64,000 nucleotides of DNA from Megamerina dolium (taxonomy: Eukaryota; Arthropoda; Insecta; Diptera; Megamerinidae). A program made the position numbers and the translations under genes. Below the pieces are notes generated by a model. It did not search any database. It was not told the origin of the DNA and worked only from the letters and a program-made list of their open reading frames with translations. Positions 47,311-57,955 of the stretch are shown piece after piece. The stretch lies in the NCBI GenBank assembly GCA_963854835.1, contig OY978528.1, positions 11,130,242 through 11,194,241 on the forward strand, in the 5' to 3' direction. Numbering within the stretch: the first letter of the stretch is position 1; each line of letters starts with the position of its first letter.

Positions 47311-47399
47311 GTCGTTGAGTAATGCGGTCTATAACGATTTAGATAGCCTTGATTGAATCTTCCCCATTTTCTCAAATGTATTATTGTCTGTTTTTGGTA

Positions 47400-50085
47400 A
47401 ATTCAACGATGAGCATTATATGCAGTTCATTCCTGGGCAAATTGCTATAACCTTCCTTCACATTGGTCGATGGATCAAGCGATGCGTACATCTTGATGGC
47501 CTTACTATCATTCTAAGATTATAGATCGACGTAAGTACCACTGGCTGATATCAAGCCTAATCGGCTTTAAGATACTCATGTACCGACCCTCCGGCCTAAA
47601 TATTGATAATTTTACCGAGAAAATAGAAAAGAGCCTATTTAAAATGAGGTTCTATTCTGTCTTCCAAATAATTCATGATTCAAATTCTTGATCCTTTAAC
47701 TATAAAATATGAATTTTTAAATGCCGAAAATTTGTGATTTGATTTTTCATTATCCACTCAATTTATTCGCTCCACATCGACACATTGCAATTTATTAAGT
47801 ATCAATATATAGTAAAAGTATAGTCAAAATGAAATGATTAATGAATTTTTATACGATAAATGGGATCTTAGCTTAGCATTTTGATTGTGATTTTATTGAA
47901 GTACCTATACAATATTTGTAATATCTATTGTGTTGTATATAAATTTCATAGGCTATTTGCTTCATCAATTTCTACGATTAATATACAATTTTTTTTTTTT
48001 TTTTTGGGCAAAAGAACAAATGAATAAATGAAAAATCAATCGTAAAGTAATAAAAGTCGAAAGAATAGTCAATCTGTAGATATAAAAGAACCAAAAAAAA
48101 AAAAAACAAAAATAGAGAAAAGCTACTAACCTATGACTAGAAAAGCTGTCAACCGACAAAACTGATTTATTATTTATTAGCTTAAAGAAAAATGTTACAC
48201 TTAAATGTATAGCAAATAAATAAATGAGAGAGTGTGGGTATATGAGAGAGTGCTAGCAACATCTACAATATATATACATTGTGGTATATGTGTGTGATAC
48301 GTGGTTTATGTCATTTAAGTATATACATATATAGTATAGAGAACATAAAAAACAAAGACTCACTTGGGTACAATTCACAAACAATCAATCAATTATGCAT
48401 TTTAGCCAATAAGGATATGAATGAAGTAAAATGAGCGAAGCAAGCGAGCGAAGTGAATACAAAATAAAAAAAAGCGATAGAAAATATTATTAAGGACAAC
48501 AACAACAACAACAACAACAACAACCGAAATGTGACAAGTGACAGTTGACAATTTGGCAGGATAATTTGATCAGGGTATGACGATGAAGTGCATGAAGTGA
48601 TGATCGTCATAAGAGTAGTGTGTTAGTAGGAGGGACTCAATGGTCTTTCCAAGTTGGAAGTTTTGCCGAAAAATATTTGATTTGTCAAAAACATTAACAA
48701 TAAAAGGCATACAATATTTTCTTTTTTTTTTTTTGCCAAATAGACACTTTTGCACACGCACGCATACGCAAAAACGTGTTGATAAACGTTTGAGTTTCTC
48801 TGTGCCTCTTTGTATGAAACTGGCAACAAAAAACAAAACAAAAAACAAAAAAAAAGGATATCAATTATCCTTTTTCGGTTTTCAATTTCTTTACTTCGAT
48901 ATATTTGTATTTGTGTGTCGATGCGTCAGTGTGTCAGTGGTGAGTGTTTTGTGTTTGTGAAGTGCTTTGTTTGCTGTTTGGAATTTTTAATTTATCATCT
49001 TTTTGCCTGACAGCAGGCAGTTTGAGAAGAGACACTGAATGAATGCTTGTGTTTTTGTTACGCTTCATTTCGTTTTTCATTTTCATTTTCATTGAGAATG
49101 ATGAGAGAGGCCTACGGAAAAGTTTGCTGTTGCTTTAAACTTTTTGCGCTCCATTAGATTTGTGGAGAAGAAAAGTGTGGCCCGAATTCGTGTTATCCTT
49201 TTATATTTGATGCTACTTAGAAAAAGAAATCATGCTTTGTTTAATTGACTGGTTTTATCAAAATTGATTTTTTCTTCTTCTTTTCTTTTCGGTGACACTG
49301 TAGAAAACCATAAGCATAACAAGATTGAAAAGTTTTAGTTGATAGAAGACATTCCAACGACATGTTCATTGTTTTATTTTTGTATTTCACAATTATTTCA
49401 AAGCTATATTCTTTGTTGAACCTTTAACGCCTTTTTTGGAAAGAAGACCAAACAAACAAACAAACAAGAAATTCAATAGTTAAGCACAATATGTCTAACC
49501 TTTGAAGCAAAAAAAAAAAAAAAAAAAAAAAAAAACATAAAGGGCATCCTAGTAAGGCATAGTACGTGACAAGCATTTCAAAATGAACTTTCTCAGCTCT
49601 GTCCACAAAAACAAAAATTAGATAATCATTTTTTTTTCTTCTGCCGCCCATTGTTTTGTAGGTGAAGAAAATTAAAGCAGCTCATTTGAGTTTTGTTTTG
49701 GTTTTATTTATTTTCTCTATATGCCAGCTGTTGGTGACAGCTTAACGCGTGAAATATCCAAAATGATTGAGAAAATCACCACTTTTTTTGCAGTGATTTT
49801 TTGTTGTCATTCTTAGCTGTTCGTGTTTTGTATGCGTAAATAGTAAATATTGATTTTATTGGCAAAAAAAAAAAAAAAAAGAGAAAAATCTTAAATTATT
49901 TTTTCTATTTAATTCTCATTAATGGAATATGTACATTTTAGGCTTTTGAGAAAATGCAAGTATTTACACGTATTTGAAATTATTCACTTGTATCGATTGA
50001 GTCACACAAATTCACAGAGGGAAAGTCTAACTTAGTGTTGGATACCCCAAAGATCCAAAAAAACAATGATGACTGGTAATTATTT
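47400..50085. other. AT-rich stretch with long homopolymers, no gene seen
   Basis: T-run 47991-48005, (CAA)n at 48496-48524, A-run 49509-49535 (about 27 A). Several overlapping frames at 48389-49010 are low-complexity and mutually exclusive; none is supported. Confidence 0.5.
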
Positions 50086-50089
50086 GGAA

Positions 50090-50310
50090 GGCAAGTTCCT
50101 TCTTGAATCTGTGTACCTGAACCGGGTCGCTTTCGCTCCCAAAGCCAATGATAGCGAATTTTAAGGCAGTGGAAGCATAGGATTGGTTAAGCTGTTCCCA
50201 GCTCAATATATTTTGGCTGCTTTCGCGGAGTTTACGCTTAAATGTTAAATGTCCAAACGGTGGACATTTAACATTTATTCCCCTTGTATGGCGGACGACC
50301 TAACCTACTT
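50090..50310 (+). other. Possible LINE 3' end with strong hairpin
   Basis: A GC-richer patch contains a 17-bp stem (50239-50255 with 50261-50277; AAATGTTAAATGTCC and its complement) around a 5-base loop. It then ends TATGGCGGACGACC followed by TAACCTACTT, resembling the GGCGG...CCTAACC tail of LINE L7. No ORF2 motif was found upstream, so this is a suggestion. Confidence 0.35.
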
Positions 50311-50499
50311 AAAACTATTCTGTTCTGTTCTGAAATCTACACCGTAAAATTAATGATTATCTGACACTGATAATTTTGACAAGTGAAATTTTGACAAGCT
50401 ATTATCGACTGTGCATCCTTTTTTTATGAATTCGACACCTGTTTACATCAATTAGTAAACATCATCAGTGATTTCTTACAACAACATACATTTTTCCTC

Positions 50500-50696
50500 G
50501 TGCCAGAAAAAGAGCATATGCGGGAGGCTCTACTTTTTTGCTTCAATTTGAAGAAAAATAGACCTAGAAAATTTGAGGACCATGATTTGCAGGCTCTTTT
50601 GGATGAGGACGACATCCAATCGCACAAAATGCTTGCCAAACAGTTAAGTGTTACTCAACAAGCCATATATTTACGAGCCATGGGGAAGGTTCTATG
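50500..50696 (+). pseudogene. Internally deleted mariner transposase fragment (M3)
   Basis: A frame with MREALLFCFNLKKN, the mariner N-terminal helix, is fused directly to RPRKFEDHDLQALLDED and then KQLSVTQQAI and RAMGKVL, the linker and second helix-turn-helix. About 50 residues normally lie between LKKN and the RP(R)KFED linker, so this is an internal deletion that kept the frame. It ends in a stop after the helix-turn-helix, with no catalytic domain. Compare M1 (FCFHLKKS), whose middle part is present. Confidence 0.85.
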
Positions 50697-50799
50697 AAAA
50701 AAATGTGTTTTTTTTTTACTGAAAAACAGCGGATTTAAGCTTGTACACCTGGTATACGTTTTAAGATTCTCAAGCCTAACAAATTCTTTCAGCTTCTTT

Positions 50800-51330
50800 T
50801 TCAGCCGAAATCTATGCTGGTGATCTAGCTGCTGGTGAGCTTGCTTCCAACAACCTCTTATGTGATCTGAACACTGCTGAAATCATTACGTTCGCTTCAA
50901 CAACAGGTTTTTGGGCTCCACTGGGTCGTCGTTTTGATGATATATTTTGTCGCTTGTTATGATGGAGCTATGAAAGCGAATTCATACTGCTATATATCGA
51001 ATACATGGATGATATGTGACTCAAACTAAACCAAGGAGAAACTAACTCACTTCCGATGTTTGGTACAGGAGAGCTTCGGAAGTCGGTAAGAGCACTAATG
51101 TAGTCAATACCGTCTACTGAGCTATATAATCAATTTAAGACTGCCGGATGATGAACAGTCCGAAGATGTGTGGCCCAAATGGAACCAAGCAAAAGCTTTT
51201 ATACTTCTAAAGCTCAGAGAAGGAAGGTTGGAACATTTTTAGGAGGGTTTCTGCTTTTTATATTGCTTATGGAGTTGTAAAATCGAATTAAGACAAATAG
51301 ATCTCAAAAATCTTGAAGTTCGAGAGCTCC
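50800..51330 (+). pseudogene. LINE RNase H tail fragment (copy L5a)
   Basis: A plus-strand frame with AGDLAAGELASNNLLCDLN and TAEIITFASTTGFWAPLGRR resembles the end of RNase H (GNxxADELA...) and what follows it. About 330 bp on, DDEQSEDVWPKWNQAKAFIL and LKLREGRLEHF fit the linker before the zinc finger (WPxWxxxRTxxLLxLSR). Stops and frameshifts lie between. The assignment of the first part is less sure than that of the second. Confidence 0.55.
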
Positions 51331-51410
51331 AAAAAAGAACTACTGCACGTATAGAGAAAGTTGAGGAGAGCTTTGAAATATTATGCGAATGCTGATACTT
51401 TTTGTACTAC

Positions 51411-51418
51411 TAATGGAG
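51411..51418. repeat. SINE D target-site duplication, left copy
   Basis: TAATGGAG, identical to 51658-51665. Confidence 0.9.
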
Positions 51419-51657
51419 GTGCCGTAGCTCAGTGGTTAGTGTGTTCGCCTTCTGATCTGTAGGTCGTGGCTTCTAAAAAAAAAAAAACTCTGTGACAAAG
51501 CTCAGAAAAAGTGATGTCACAAGTGTTCTGCCGTTCGGAACCGGTTAAATTAAGTAGGTCCCTTCTAATAGTGTCCAAATTTAAGACGCACAACAGAGAA
51601 GCTCGGCCAATGAGCCCTTTAGGGCTTTAAGTGCCACATATTTATTTTTTTATTTTT
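51419..51657 (+). mobile_element. tRNA-derived SINE, copy D (internally deleted, second tail type)
   Basis: Starts GTGCCGTAGCTCAGTGGTTA, a clear tRNA-like head with an A box (TAGCTCAGTGG). It continues TTCGCCTTCTGATCTGTAGG, where a B box would be expected but is degraded (GGCTTCTAAA). The central body is deleted and replaced by an A-run. It resumes at CTCTGTGACAAAG, TTCTGCCGTTCGGAACCGG and CCAAATTTAAGACGCACAAC. The end is GAGCCCTTTAGGGCTTTAAG TGCCACAT with a T-rich tail, like copy C. A perfect 8-bp target-site duplication brackets it. It is not a functional tRNA gene. Confidence 0.92.
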
Positions 51658-51665
51658 TAATGGAG
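51658..51665. repeat. SINE D target-site duplication, right copy
   Basis: TAATGGAG directly after the T-rich SINE tail. Confidence 0.9.
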
Positions 51666-51830
51666 CTAGATATCAAACTTCAGGAAAGTAAGTGGTCCAA
51701 AAGAAATCAAGAAAGAACTAGCACTATTCTAAGACTAAGCAGAAAAGAATTCCGGCATTTCTTAGGAGGGATATTGTTTGTATAGCATTCTGTGGTGCCA
51801 TAGAATTTAATTAAGATAGCCTATGTCAAA
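51666..51830 (+). pseudogene. Second copy of the LINE linker region (L5b)
   Basis: SKRNQERTSTILRLSRKEFR then HFLGGILFV matches the same region as L5a (WPKWNQAKAFILLKL...EHF, stop, EGF) and the ILNLSRKDIK of L1. DNA similarity between about 51185-51300 and 51690-51815 continues past the stops, so this is a local duplication or two insertions of related elements with the SINE between them. Confidence 0.55.
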
Positions 51831-51859
51831 AATTTCTAATTAATCCAAGAAAAATTATC

Positions 51860-52240
51860 ACTTTTTGAAGGTTTGGTAGAGGAGGAGCCAAATATTTTGA
51901 TCTAAGACGAAGGGCGACTATGTCGTGCATTTTATGACCACCACCAACACCATTTGGGCGCATAGCATGGAGAATTGCATGTCTTGTTGTCAAGAGAAAG
52001 ATCATAAAATCCTTCCTAGTCTTATGAGAAAACGAACCAAATATATTAGTGCAACTTTCTTTAATGAAATCGTGGAATTTATGAGGGCGGAAATAAGTGA
52101 CAAAAAAAAAAACAAAAAGTTGAGCTCTTACTGGGTAGAAATTGTGAAATATCTTCACTGCGACTGTTCGAGCCTTAAGAGCACACGAATCAAATACATT
52201 AGTGCAACTTTCTCTAACAAATTCGTAGAATAGCATATTT
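51860..52240 (-). repeat. Two-unit duplication spaced 153 bp, open on the minus strand
   Basis: AAATAYATTAGTGCAACTTT occurs at 52039 and 52192 (153 bp apart), with matching TCTTTAATGAAATCGTGGAAT / TCTCTAACAAATTCGTAGAAT. A 136-residue minus-strand frame (51826-52236) therefore carries FYEFVRESCTNVF and FHDFIKESCTNIF. The frame has no domain I recognise; it may be a small piece of a repeated element. Confidence 0.55.
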
Positions 52241-52349
52241 CAACGATGACAGAATTGCCTCTATATGCTCAAAATGTAATCTACATCTTCAGTTTTACCG
52301 CATAACATTTTTGTTCTCTTTTTTGACTCTTTTTGGAAATCTTCCCAAT

Positions 52350-52830
52350 AAAATAAACTAAAGAGCTCATGAAAATATATATACAATTCCATAATTGTAT
52401 AGGGATTGACCCTAAAGAGATAGGGTGTTTGACTAAGCTCCATTATTTTGTGCTCCTTAATATTTGCCCTAAACATACTTACCCGCTAGCTGTACACCTA
52501 AAAGAGGTTCTCTTATAAAATTGACTTTTTTTTTAAATTTCACTCCCACCGCTTCCAGAGTGGCCCCAGAGAGATTAAGTGGAAGACCGACCTCCACTCA
52601 TTTTTACCATTCTATACTTTTTTTACTTTGAGATGGTTCCCCCAACAAAATGAACTTAAATCCACATGAAAATCAACAAATAGACCCATAATTTCCCAAG
52701 AATAAAGTATATGATCGATCACCATTCATTTTTGTATCTCAACATTGTTGCCGAATATACTTATCCTCTATATACACCACTTTAGGGAGTTTTTTTTTGC
52801 AAAATCTCAAAAACTAAACTAAGCAAATGA
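52350..52830 (-). repeat. R2 array, minus orientation
   Basis: Minus-strand R2 words: ACAAAATGAACTTAAATCC, TTTGCCCTAAACATACTTAC, CGATCACCATTCATTTTTG and TATACTTATCCTCTATATAC; units near 52516, 52643 and 52798. Orientation is opposite to the arrays at 33780 and 60055. Confidence 0.6.
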
Positions 52831-52839
52831 AAAGTATTT

Positions 52840-54530
52840 AAGCGCATAAGTATTCAGGTATATGAAAATTTCCAAATACAATCACACATGTGCCATCAGA
52901 TTGCATTCTATACACATTAATAATACACTGAATCGTACTTAATACTGTGAGTAGCCACAACAAAAATCAACAATACAACATGCAACAATGAAAATCCAAA
53001 TGTTTGGACATAAATTATTATTGCTAGTGCGTGTATAAAACTTCATTTGTTGTTGTTGTTTTTTTTGTAGGTGGGTACACTTCAAATTTTGATTGCTATT
53101 GCATTGCGCAAAGAATGCAATATGTATCACAGTGTAAATGGTTGAATTTTCGAATGTGAACAAATGTAGGCAAAGCATGAATGATGCTTGTTGTTCTATT
53201 TTGATAATAGCTACTCATCAAATTTTCGATTCCATCTCTATGTATACACCCATTCGTATTGGGGTATGTTCACGCATAAATGATTTTTTTTTTTTTGGGG
53301 GGGCAAAGAACAACAACATTTCGATGCACAAATATCCCAGTAAGAAATATTCATTGGCGATGTCAAATGATTGCAGCAAATTCATTGCTTATACACGAGT
53401 ATGTGTATTTTTCATTTATTCCATTTGAGTACTTTCGAAATGCTATTCTTATAGCCAGAGCAAACATATTTTGATTTTTTTCGTGCCTACTACTCAATTG
53501 TCAGACATTGTCATTGATAGAACTATTCAACGTTTTACACTTGCTATATGGAATGTTTCTGTTTTTTTTTTTTTTGTTATTATTGCTACTGTTAAAAGTG
53601 GTGAGTATTTAAAAATTCATATGCAGCACATAGTGCAAATGAACTTCGATTGTGTTGACAAAGAGTTGATGAGTACAAGTAATAACATAGCAGCAAGAGC
53701 AAAATACTTAGCAACATTGTTAAGTACTAGGTACATGTGTATATACATACCATCCAATCGTCCAAGCAACAATCTAACAACCTTAACAACTGTGACTAAC
53801 ATCAGTAACTATGATATTTTGGAAAATTGTTCAAACATTCGATTGACACATATCATATATGTATGTACGATTATATGTAGCTCCTCTATGTAGTTGAGAT
53901 TCCATTGGCACTACAATCACAATAAAAGCGCCAACAAAACAATAACAATCAGCATAATACTTTGGTAGTACTTGTAGCAGTATTGTGTATCCAACTGACA
54001 AAACTATGTATGTATATAATGTTCGATGTACCATACATATACATGGTGCTTTGAATTGCACATTGCCTCTTCGTATTATCCAATGTGAACCAACTGTTGT
54101 CTGGATGGATGATTACCTACACATTAATAACATACTGAAATATTAAGTGTCTAGTATGAGCATGTGTACGTGTATATGTCCTTTTCCGAACTGATTACAA
54201 CAATGTCTCAATATTATGATGGCAGTGTTGAAGTCTCGTTTGGACATTTTATCACTGCATTTGAAGAAATCGATGGAATTATGAAATTTACTCAGCTTCA
54301 ACTGATTTCAAATGATTGAGCAAATGTTGAAATAATTGATATGAGCTATCTGTGATCAAAGATGACCAACTCTATTGGGTCTAGAGCGATCTATCATACT
54401 ATCAAGACCATATCGAACAATCAAAAATTAATATCAATACTTGTGAAAAGGTTGACCCAAAAGTCAAGATACTGCGATCTAAAATAATATCACCATCAAA
54501 AATACAAATCTGGCAATTGTTTTTTTAATT
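52840..54530. other. AT-rich stretch, no gene seen
   Basis: T-runs at 53283-53295 and 53560-53574. The 140-residue frame at 53471-53893 and its minus-strand rivals have no recognisable domain, and several frames overlap on both strands, which argues for chance. Confidence 0.4.
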
Positions 54531-54539
54531 TTGAGCGCT

Positions 54540-54924
54540 CAGAATTTATATAATTCTATATGGAAAGGGTGCCTGCCTGTCTTTCTGTCCTTTTGTTGGC
54601 ATTTCTGTATTAATTGCACGATAATTGCACATAATTCTAGAACAATTGAGCTGAAAATTTTTTAACACATATTATTTTTACCAAAAAACGAATGAATTTG
54701 TGAATTGATAAAATCGAAAGAAATCTACACCTACCTTCCATACAAAAGTATGTCTCCGAATGGGGTTTTTTCGCACTTTCTACACGAAATTATAGAGCTA
54801 TCAATGCAAAACTTGGTATTTAAAGTTTTATTTATCACAAAATTAAAATTGTGGAAAATGGGCGTAATCTGATAAAAATCACGCCTACTTCCCATACAAA
54901 AGTGTGTTGTTGAATAGCGTTTTT
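54540..54924 (-). repeat. Old mini-me-like head and R153B units, left of the nested element
   Basis: CTGTCTTTCTGTCC (54578-54591) followed by GAACAATTGAGCTGAAAATT resembles the start of a mini-me-type element in decayed form. Minus-strand R153B units then follow (CCATACAAAAGT-type words near 54738 and 54892, 154 bp apart). The unit in progress breaks at the TTTTT before 54925. Confidence 0.65.
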
Positions 54925-56511
54925 TATACCCTGCATAATGCAATATGCATGGTATATTCATTTCGGTCAGATGTTTGTGTCCACTTGAAGGAATCTCCGG
55001 AGATATAGACATAGATATATATTCGTGATCAGCGTCGATTAAATTTTCGATTTAACGATGTCCGTCCGTCCGTCCGTCCGTCCGTCTGTCTGTCACCTGG
55101 CTGGTTCGCACGATAACTTGAGTAAATATTGAGCTATTTCGATGAAATTTGGCATAAGTAATCTATGATCCAAGGGTACGGAGGGGATTGATATTGGGCA
55201 TGATCGGTCAATAACCACGCCCACACCAAGCATTCAAAGCGACTAACCTCGAAATTTTCAGAATTTTTAACTTGCTATAACTCACATAATATACCACTTG
55301 GGACAACAATATTTGGCACATAGACTTATATTATACTACTATATAACCTCACCAAAAGTGGTTGAGCCACGCCTACTTTTTAGCGTAGCTCTCATACAAA
55401 GTGTCTGTACTTCTTTTAAATTGAAACAGCTGTAACTTCTACAATCTTCTGTCTAGAATAAAAATAATTGACATTTAGATTAACACGGCAGTCAGAAATA
55501 ATATGGCAGAAAATCAATGTGCCACGCCCACTCCTTTTTGGGTCTCCCATACAAAGTTGCGGAAATTAAAAAAAATGTTACCGGTTATAGCTTGCAAACT
55601 ATTCAGCGTAGAATAACGAGATTTAAGGTGTGGATTAGTATTGTACGAGCAACTAGGCTCACAGAAAATGGGCGCACCAAGCCCAGTGTTTATCGTAGCC
55701 CCCATACAAATTTTAAATTGAAAGAGCTGTAACTTCGGCAATCTTCTGTCTAGAATAACCATAATTGACACTTAGATTAATATCGTAGTCGGAAATAATC
55801 TGGCAGAAAATCAGTGTGCCACGCCCACTCCTTCATGGGTCTCCCATACAAAGTCAAGGGAATTAAACTAAAACTTTTAAGCGCCATAACTTATAAACCA
55901 TTTAGCATAAAAGAACGAGATTTAAGGTGTGGATTAGTATTGTAGGAGCAACTAGACTCACTGGAAATGGACGCGCCACGCCCACTGTTGATAGTAGCCG
56001 CCATACAAAATGACAGAATTTCTTTTAAATTGAAATAGCTGTAACTTCTGTATCCTTCTGTCTAGAACAATCATAATTAACACTTATGTTAATATGGTAG
56101 TCAAAAATAATCTGGCGAAAAATCAGCGTACCACGCCCACTTCTTATTGGGGCTCCCATACAAAGTTGAGGAAATTAAACAAAAATGTTAACCACCATAA
56201 CTTAGAAACTATTCAACGTAGGTCACCAAATTTAAGGTGTGGATTAACGTTGAAAAATTAATTGGATTTACTAGAAAGTGGTAAGCCACGCCCACTTTTA
56301 TATAGCTCCCATAATAAGCCTCGGAATTATCTTAAAATCCTTTTACTTCGTCAAACTCAACCATATTTCGGGTGTAAATTAGTAGTATATGCAAAAATTG
56401 TTTCTCGAAAAGTGGAAATAAAAGAAAAGTTGGATATTCGAGTAAACTTTTTATATATAAATCTACATATGCAGGGTATAGTTTGGTCGGCCCCAGCCGA
56501 CTGTAAGGAGA
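54925..56511 (+). mobile_element. mini-me/DINE-1-like element, ~1.59 kb, nested in an R153B array
   Basis: It begins with TATACC...GGTATA, a near-palindrome of 32 bp (54925-54956). A TA-rich run and a core GTGATCAGCGTCGATT follow, then (GTCC/GTCT)n at 55060-55094, the signature order of mini-me elements (related to DINE-1/INE-1, thought to be non-autonomous Helitrons). The body holds internal repeats with CCACGCCCAC and CCCATACAAAG every ~150/300 bp (55550, 55847, 56159). It ends GCAGGGTATA and a hairpin GTCGGC-CCCA-GCCGAC (56486-56501). No protein is encoded; frames at 55514-56635 are shadows. Removing it rejoins the flanking array unit. Confidence 0.82.
55060..55094 (+). repeat. (GTCC)n(GTCT)n microsatellite of the mini-me core
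   Basis: Six GTCC units, then GTCT units ending GTC. In mini-me elements this proto-microsatellite always follows the conserved core. Confidence 0.9.
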
Positions 56512-57300
56512 TTTTTTTTACATTTTTCGTACGAAAATTAAAAGTTATCATATAAATATTGGTGCATAAGGCAAATCTGATCATAGAATAGTTACAATAT
56601 ATTAGTAAAAAGGAGTAATCGAGTGAAAACCACATCTAACTATATAAAAACGCCATTCAACTATATGTTGAATGGCGTTTTTTAACACTTTTCACCCGAA
56701 AATTAAAAGCAATCAATCTAAAACTTGGTGTGTATAGTTAATTTCACCATAAAATTAATATAATAGAAAATAGCCATAGTCAGATAAAAATCTCGCCTAC
56801 TTACCATACAAAAGTATATTATTTAATGTATGTTTCTTCATTTTATATGTGAAAATATGAAGTTAGCAAGCTAAAACTTGGTGTATATTATTATATTTAC
56901 TCATGCATAGACATATTACAAAATGAATGGAATCAATTAAAAACTACGTCTACCTCCCATACAAACTTATGCTTCCATATGTATATTTTCCCATTTAGCG
57001 CATGAAAATATATATGGATCTTGCTAAAAATTGGCACATACTATTTTATTTACTAATAATTAAATTCAGTCAAAAATGGATGAAATCGGATAAAATCCAC
57101 ACATATCTCTCATACGAAAGTATGTTTTCGCCTTTATTTTGTGAACGAATATGTAAAGTTATAGGACTGAAATTCTGCACGTACCACTATTTTTATCAAT
57201 GTGCCAGTAATTTTTGAAGATCAACGTTATAGGATGAAAAACAGGACCACCGCTCATACAAAAATATATTTCCGACTGTACTTTATGATCAAATATTGAA
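56512..57300 (-). repeat. R153B array, right of the nested mini-me element
   Basis: Minus-strand units with CCATACAAAAGT-type words at about 56807, 56960, 57113 and 57257 (153, 153 and 144 bp apart), plus a degraded unit near 56640-56660. Other blocks are TCGTACGAAAATTAAAAGTT and TGAAATCGGATAAAATCC. This continues the units left of 54925. Confidence 0.82.
56646..56682. repeat. Perfect 16-bp hairpin inside an R153B unit
   Basis: AAAAACGCCATTCAAC, loop TATAT, GTTGAATGGCGTTTTT. It takes the place of the usual CATACAAAAGTATG spacer of the unit, where other units have only a weak dyad. Confidence 0.9.
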
Positions 57301-57309
57301 AGCAATTAC

Positions 57310-57870
57310 ACTGATTTAAGATAGCCATGACTTTGGAACATCAACTCATATTTTGCTAGGTAAAAATTGAGTGAAATTAGTAGCTACAACACACTTATTA
57401 CATGAAAGGCTTCATATACTACGTCATTAATTTGAAACTTACAATGATATTATTATATCGCGAGTATCATTCAAAATGCGATAGTCATATTTAATAGAAG
57501 GTAATATACTTCAGTAATGAAATTGGAATTGATGCATATTCCATCTACTATTCCATAGAACATCTATACTGTAGGTAGGAAAAGTGGGATGCTTAAGGTG
57601 GCTGCACCCAGAAGTGGCTCACTTAGTCTATAACTCTTTTAACTCCAACTTTAATCATTTATAACTGAAATTATAACATTTCAGAGCCTTCAGAAGCAGC
57701 ATTAAGTGTCTAGTAAATATATTTGTGTAGTCTAATCAGCGATCAAAACACGACTGACTAATAATTGCTACTTACAAAATTAAAGACCTCAAATAAAAGA
57801 ACCGTAAATAAAATATTACATAGGTAAATATATGTATATAGATGCACATATGTATTTATATATGTGTATT
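57310..57870. other. AT-rich stretch, no gene seen
   Basis: Nothing recognised apart from TA-rich runs near 57830-57865. Confidence 0.4.
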
Positions 57871-57871
57871 G

Positions 57872-57955
57872 ATGGTATTTAGCGCCTCGGCCACGCTGTC
57901 TACGTTGACTGCGCTGCTTGGATTTGGTTTGCTGTTGACGATGGCTGCATAACCA
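57872..57955 (+). CDS. GC-richer coding-like island, unidentified (weak)
   Basis: About 80 bp with GC-rich third codon positions in an AT-rich setting. In one plus frame an ATG at 57872 opens a hydrophobic 26-residue peptide with LSTLTALLGFGLLLTMAA and a stop. In a second plus frame, after a possible acceptor GGTATTTAG, codons read RLGHAVYVDCAAWIWFAVDD. The minus strand is also open (QQQTKSKQRSQRRQRGRGAK). Strand and frame cannot be settled. It may be an exon of the same unknown gene as 58832-59102. Confidence 0.2.

Noticed and set aside
48389..49010. Five overlapping frames of 66-106 residues
   Set aside because: They depend on (CAA)n, T- and A-runs, and contradict each other by strand and frame.
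51419..51480. tRNA gene
   Set aside because: The A box is good, but the B box is destroyed, there is no cloverleaf, and the sequence continues into the SINE body with a target-site duplication around the whole.
53471..53893. 140-residue plus-strand frame
   Set aside because: Composition follows AT-rich DNA, a T-run falls inside it, competing frames exist on the minus strand, and there is no domain.
55514..55771. 85-residue minus-strand and 71-residue plus-strand frames
   Set aside because: Both lie within the non-coding body of the mini-me-like element and overlap each other on opposite strands.
56262..56635. Two ~95-residue frames on opposite strands
   Set aside because: They straddle the end of the mini-me-like element and the flanking array; no domain and mutually exclusive.
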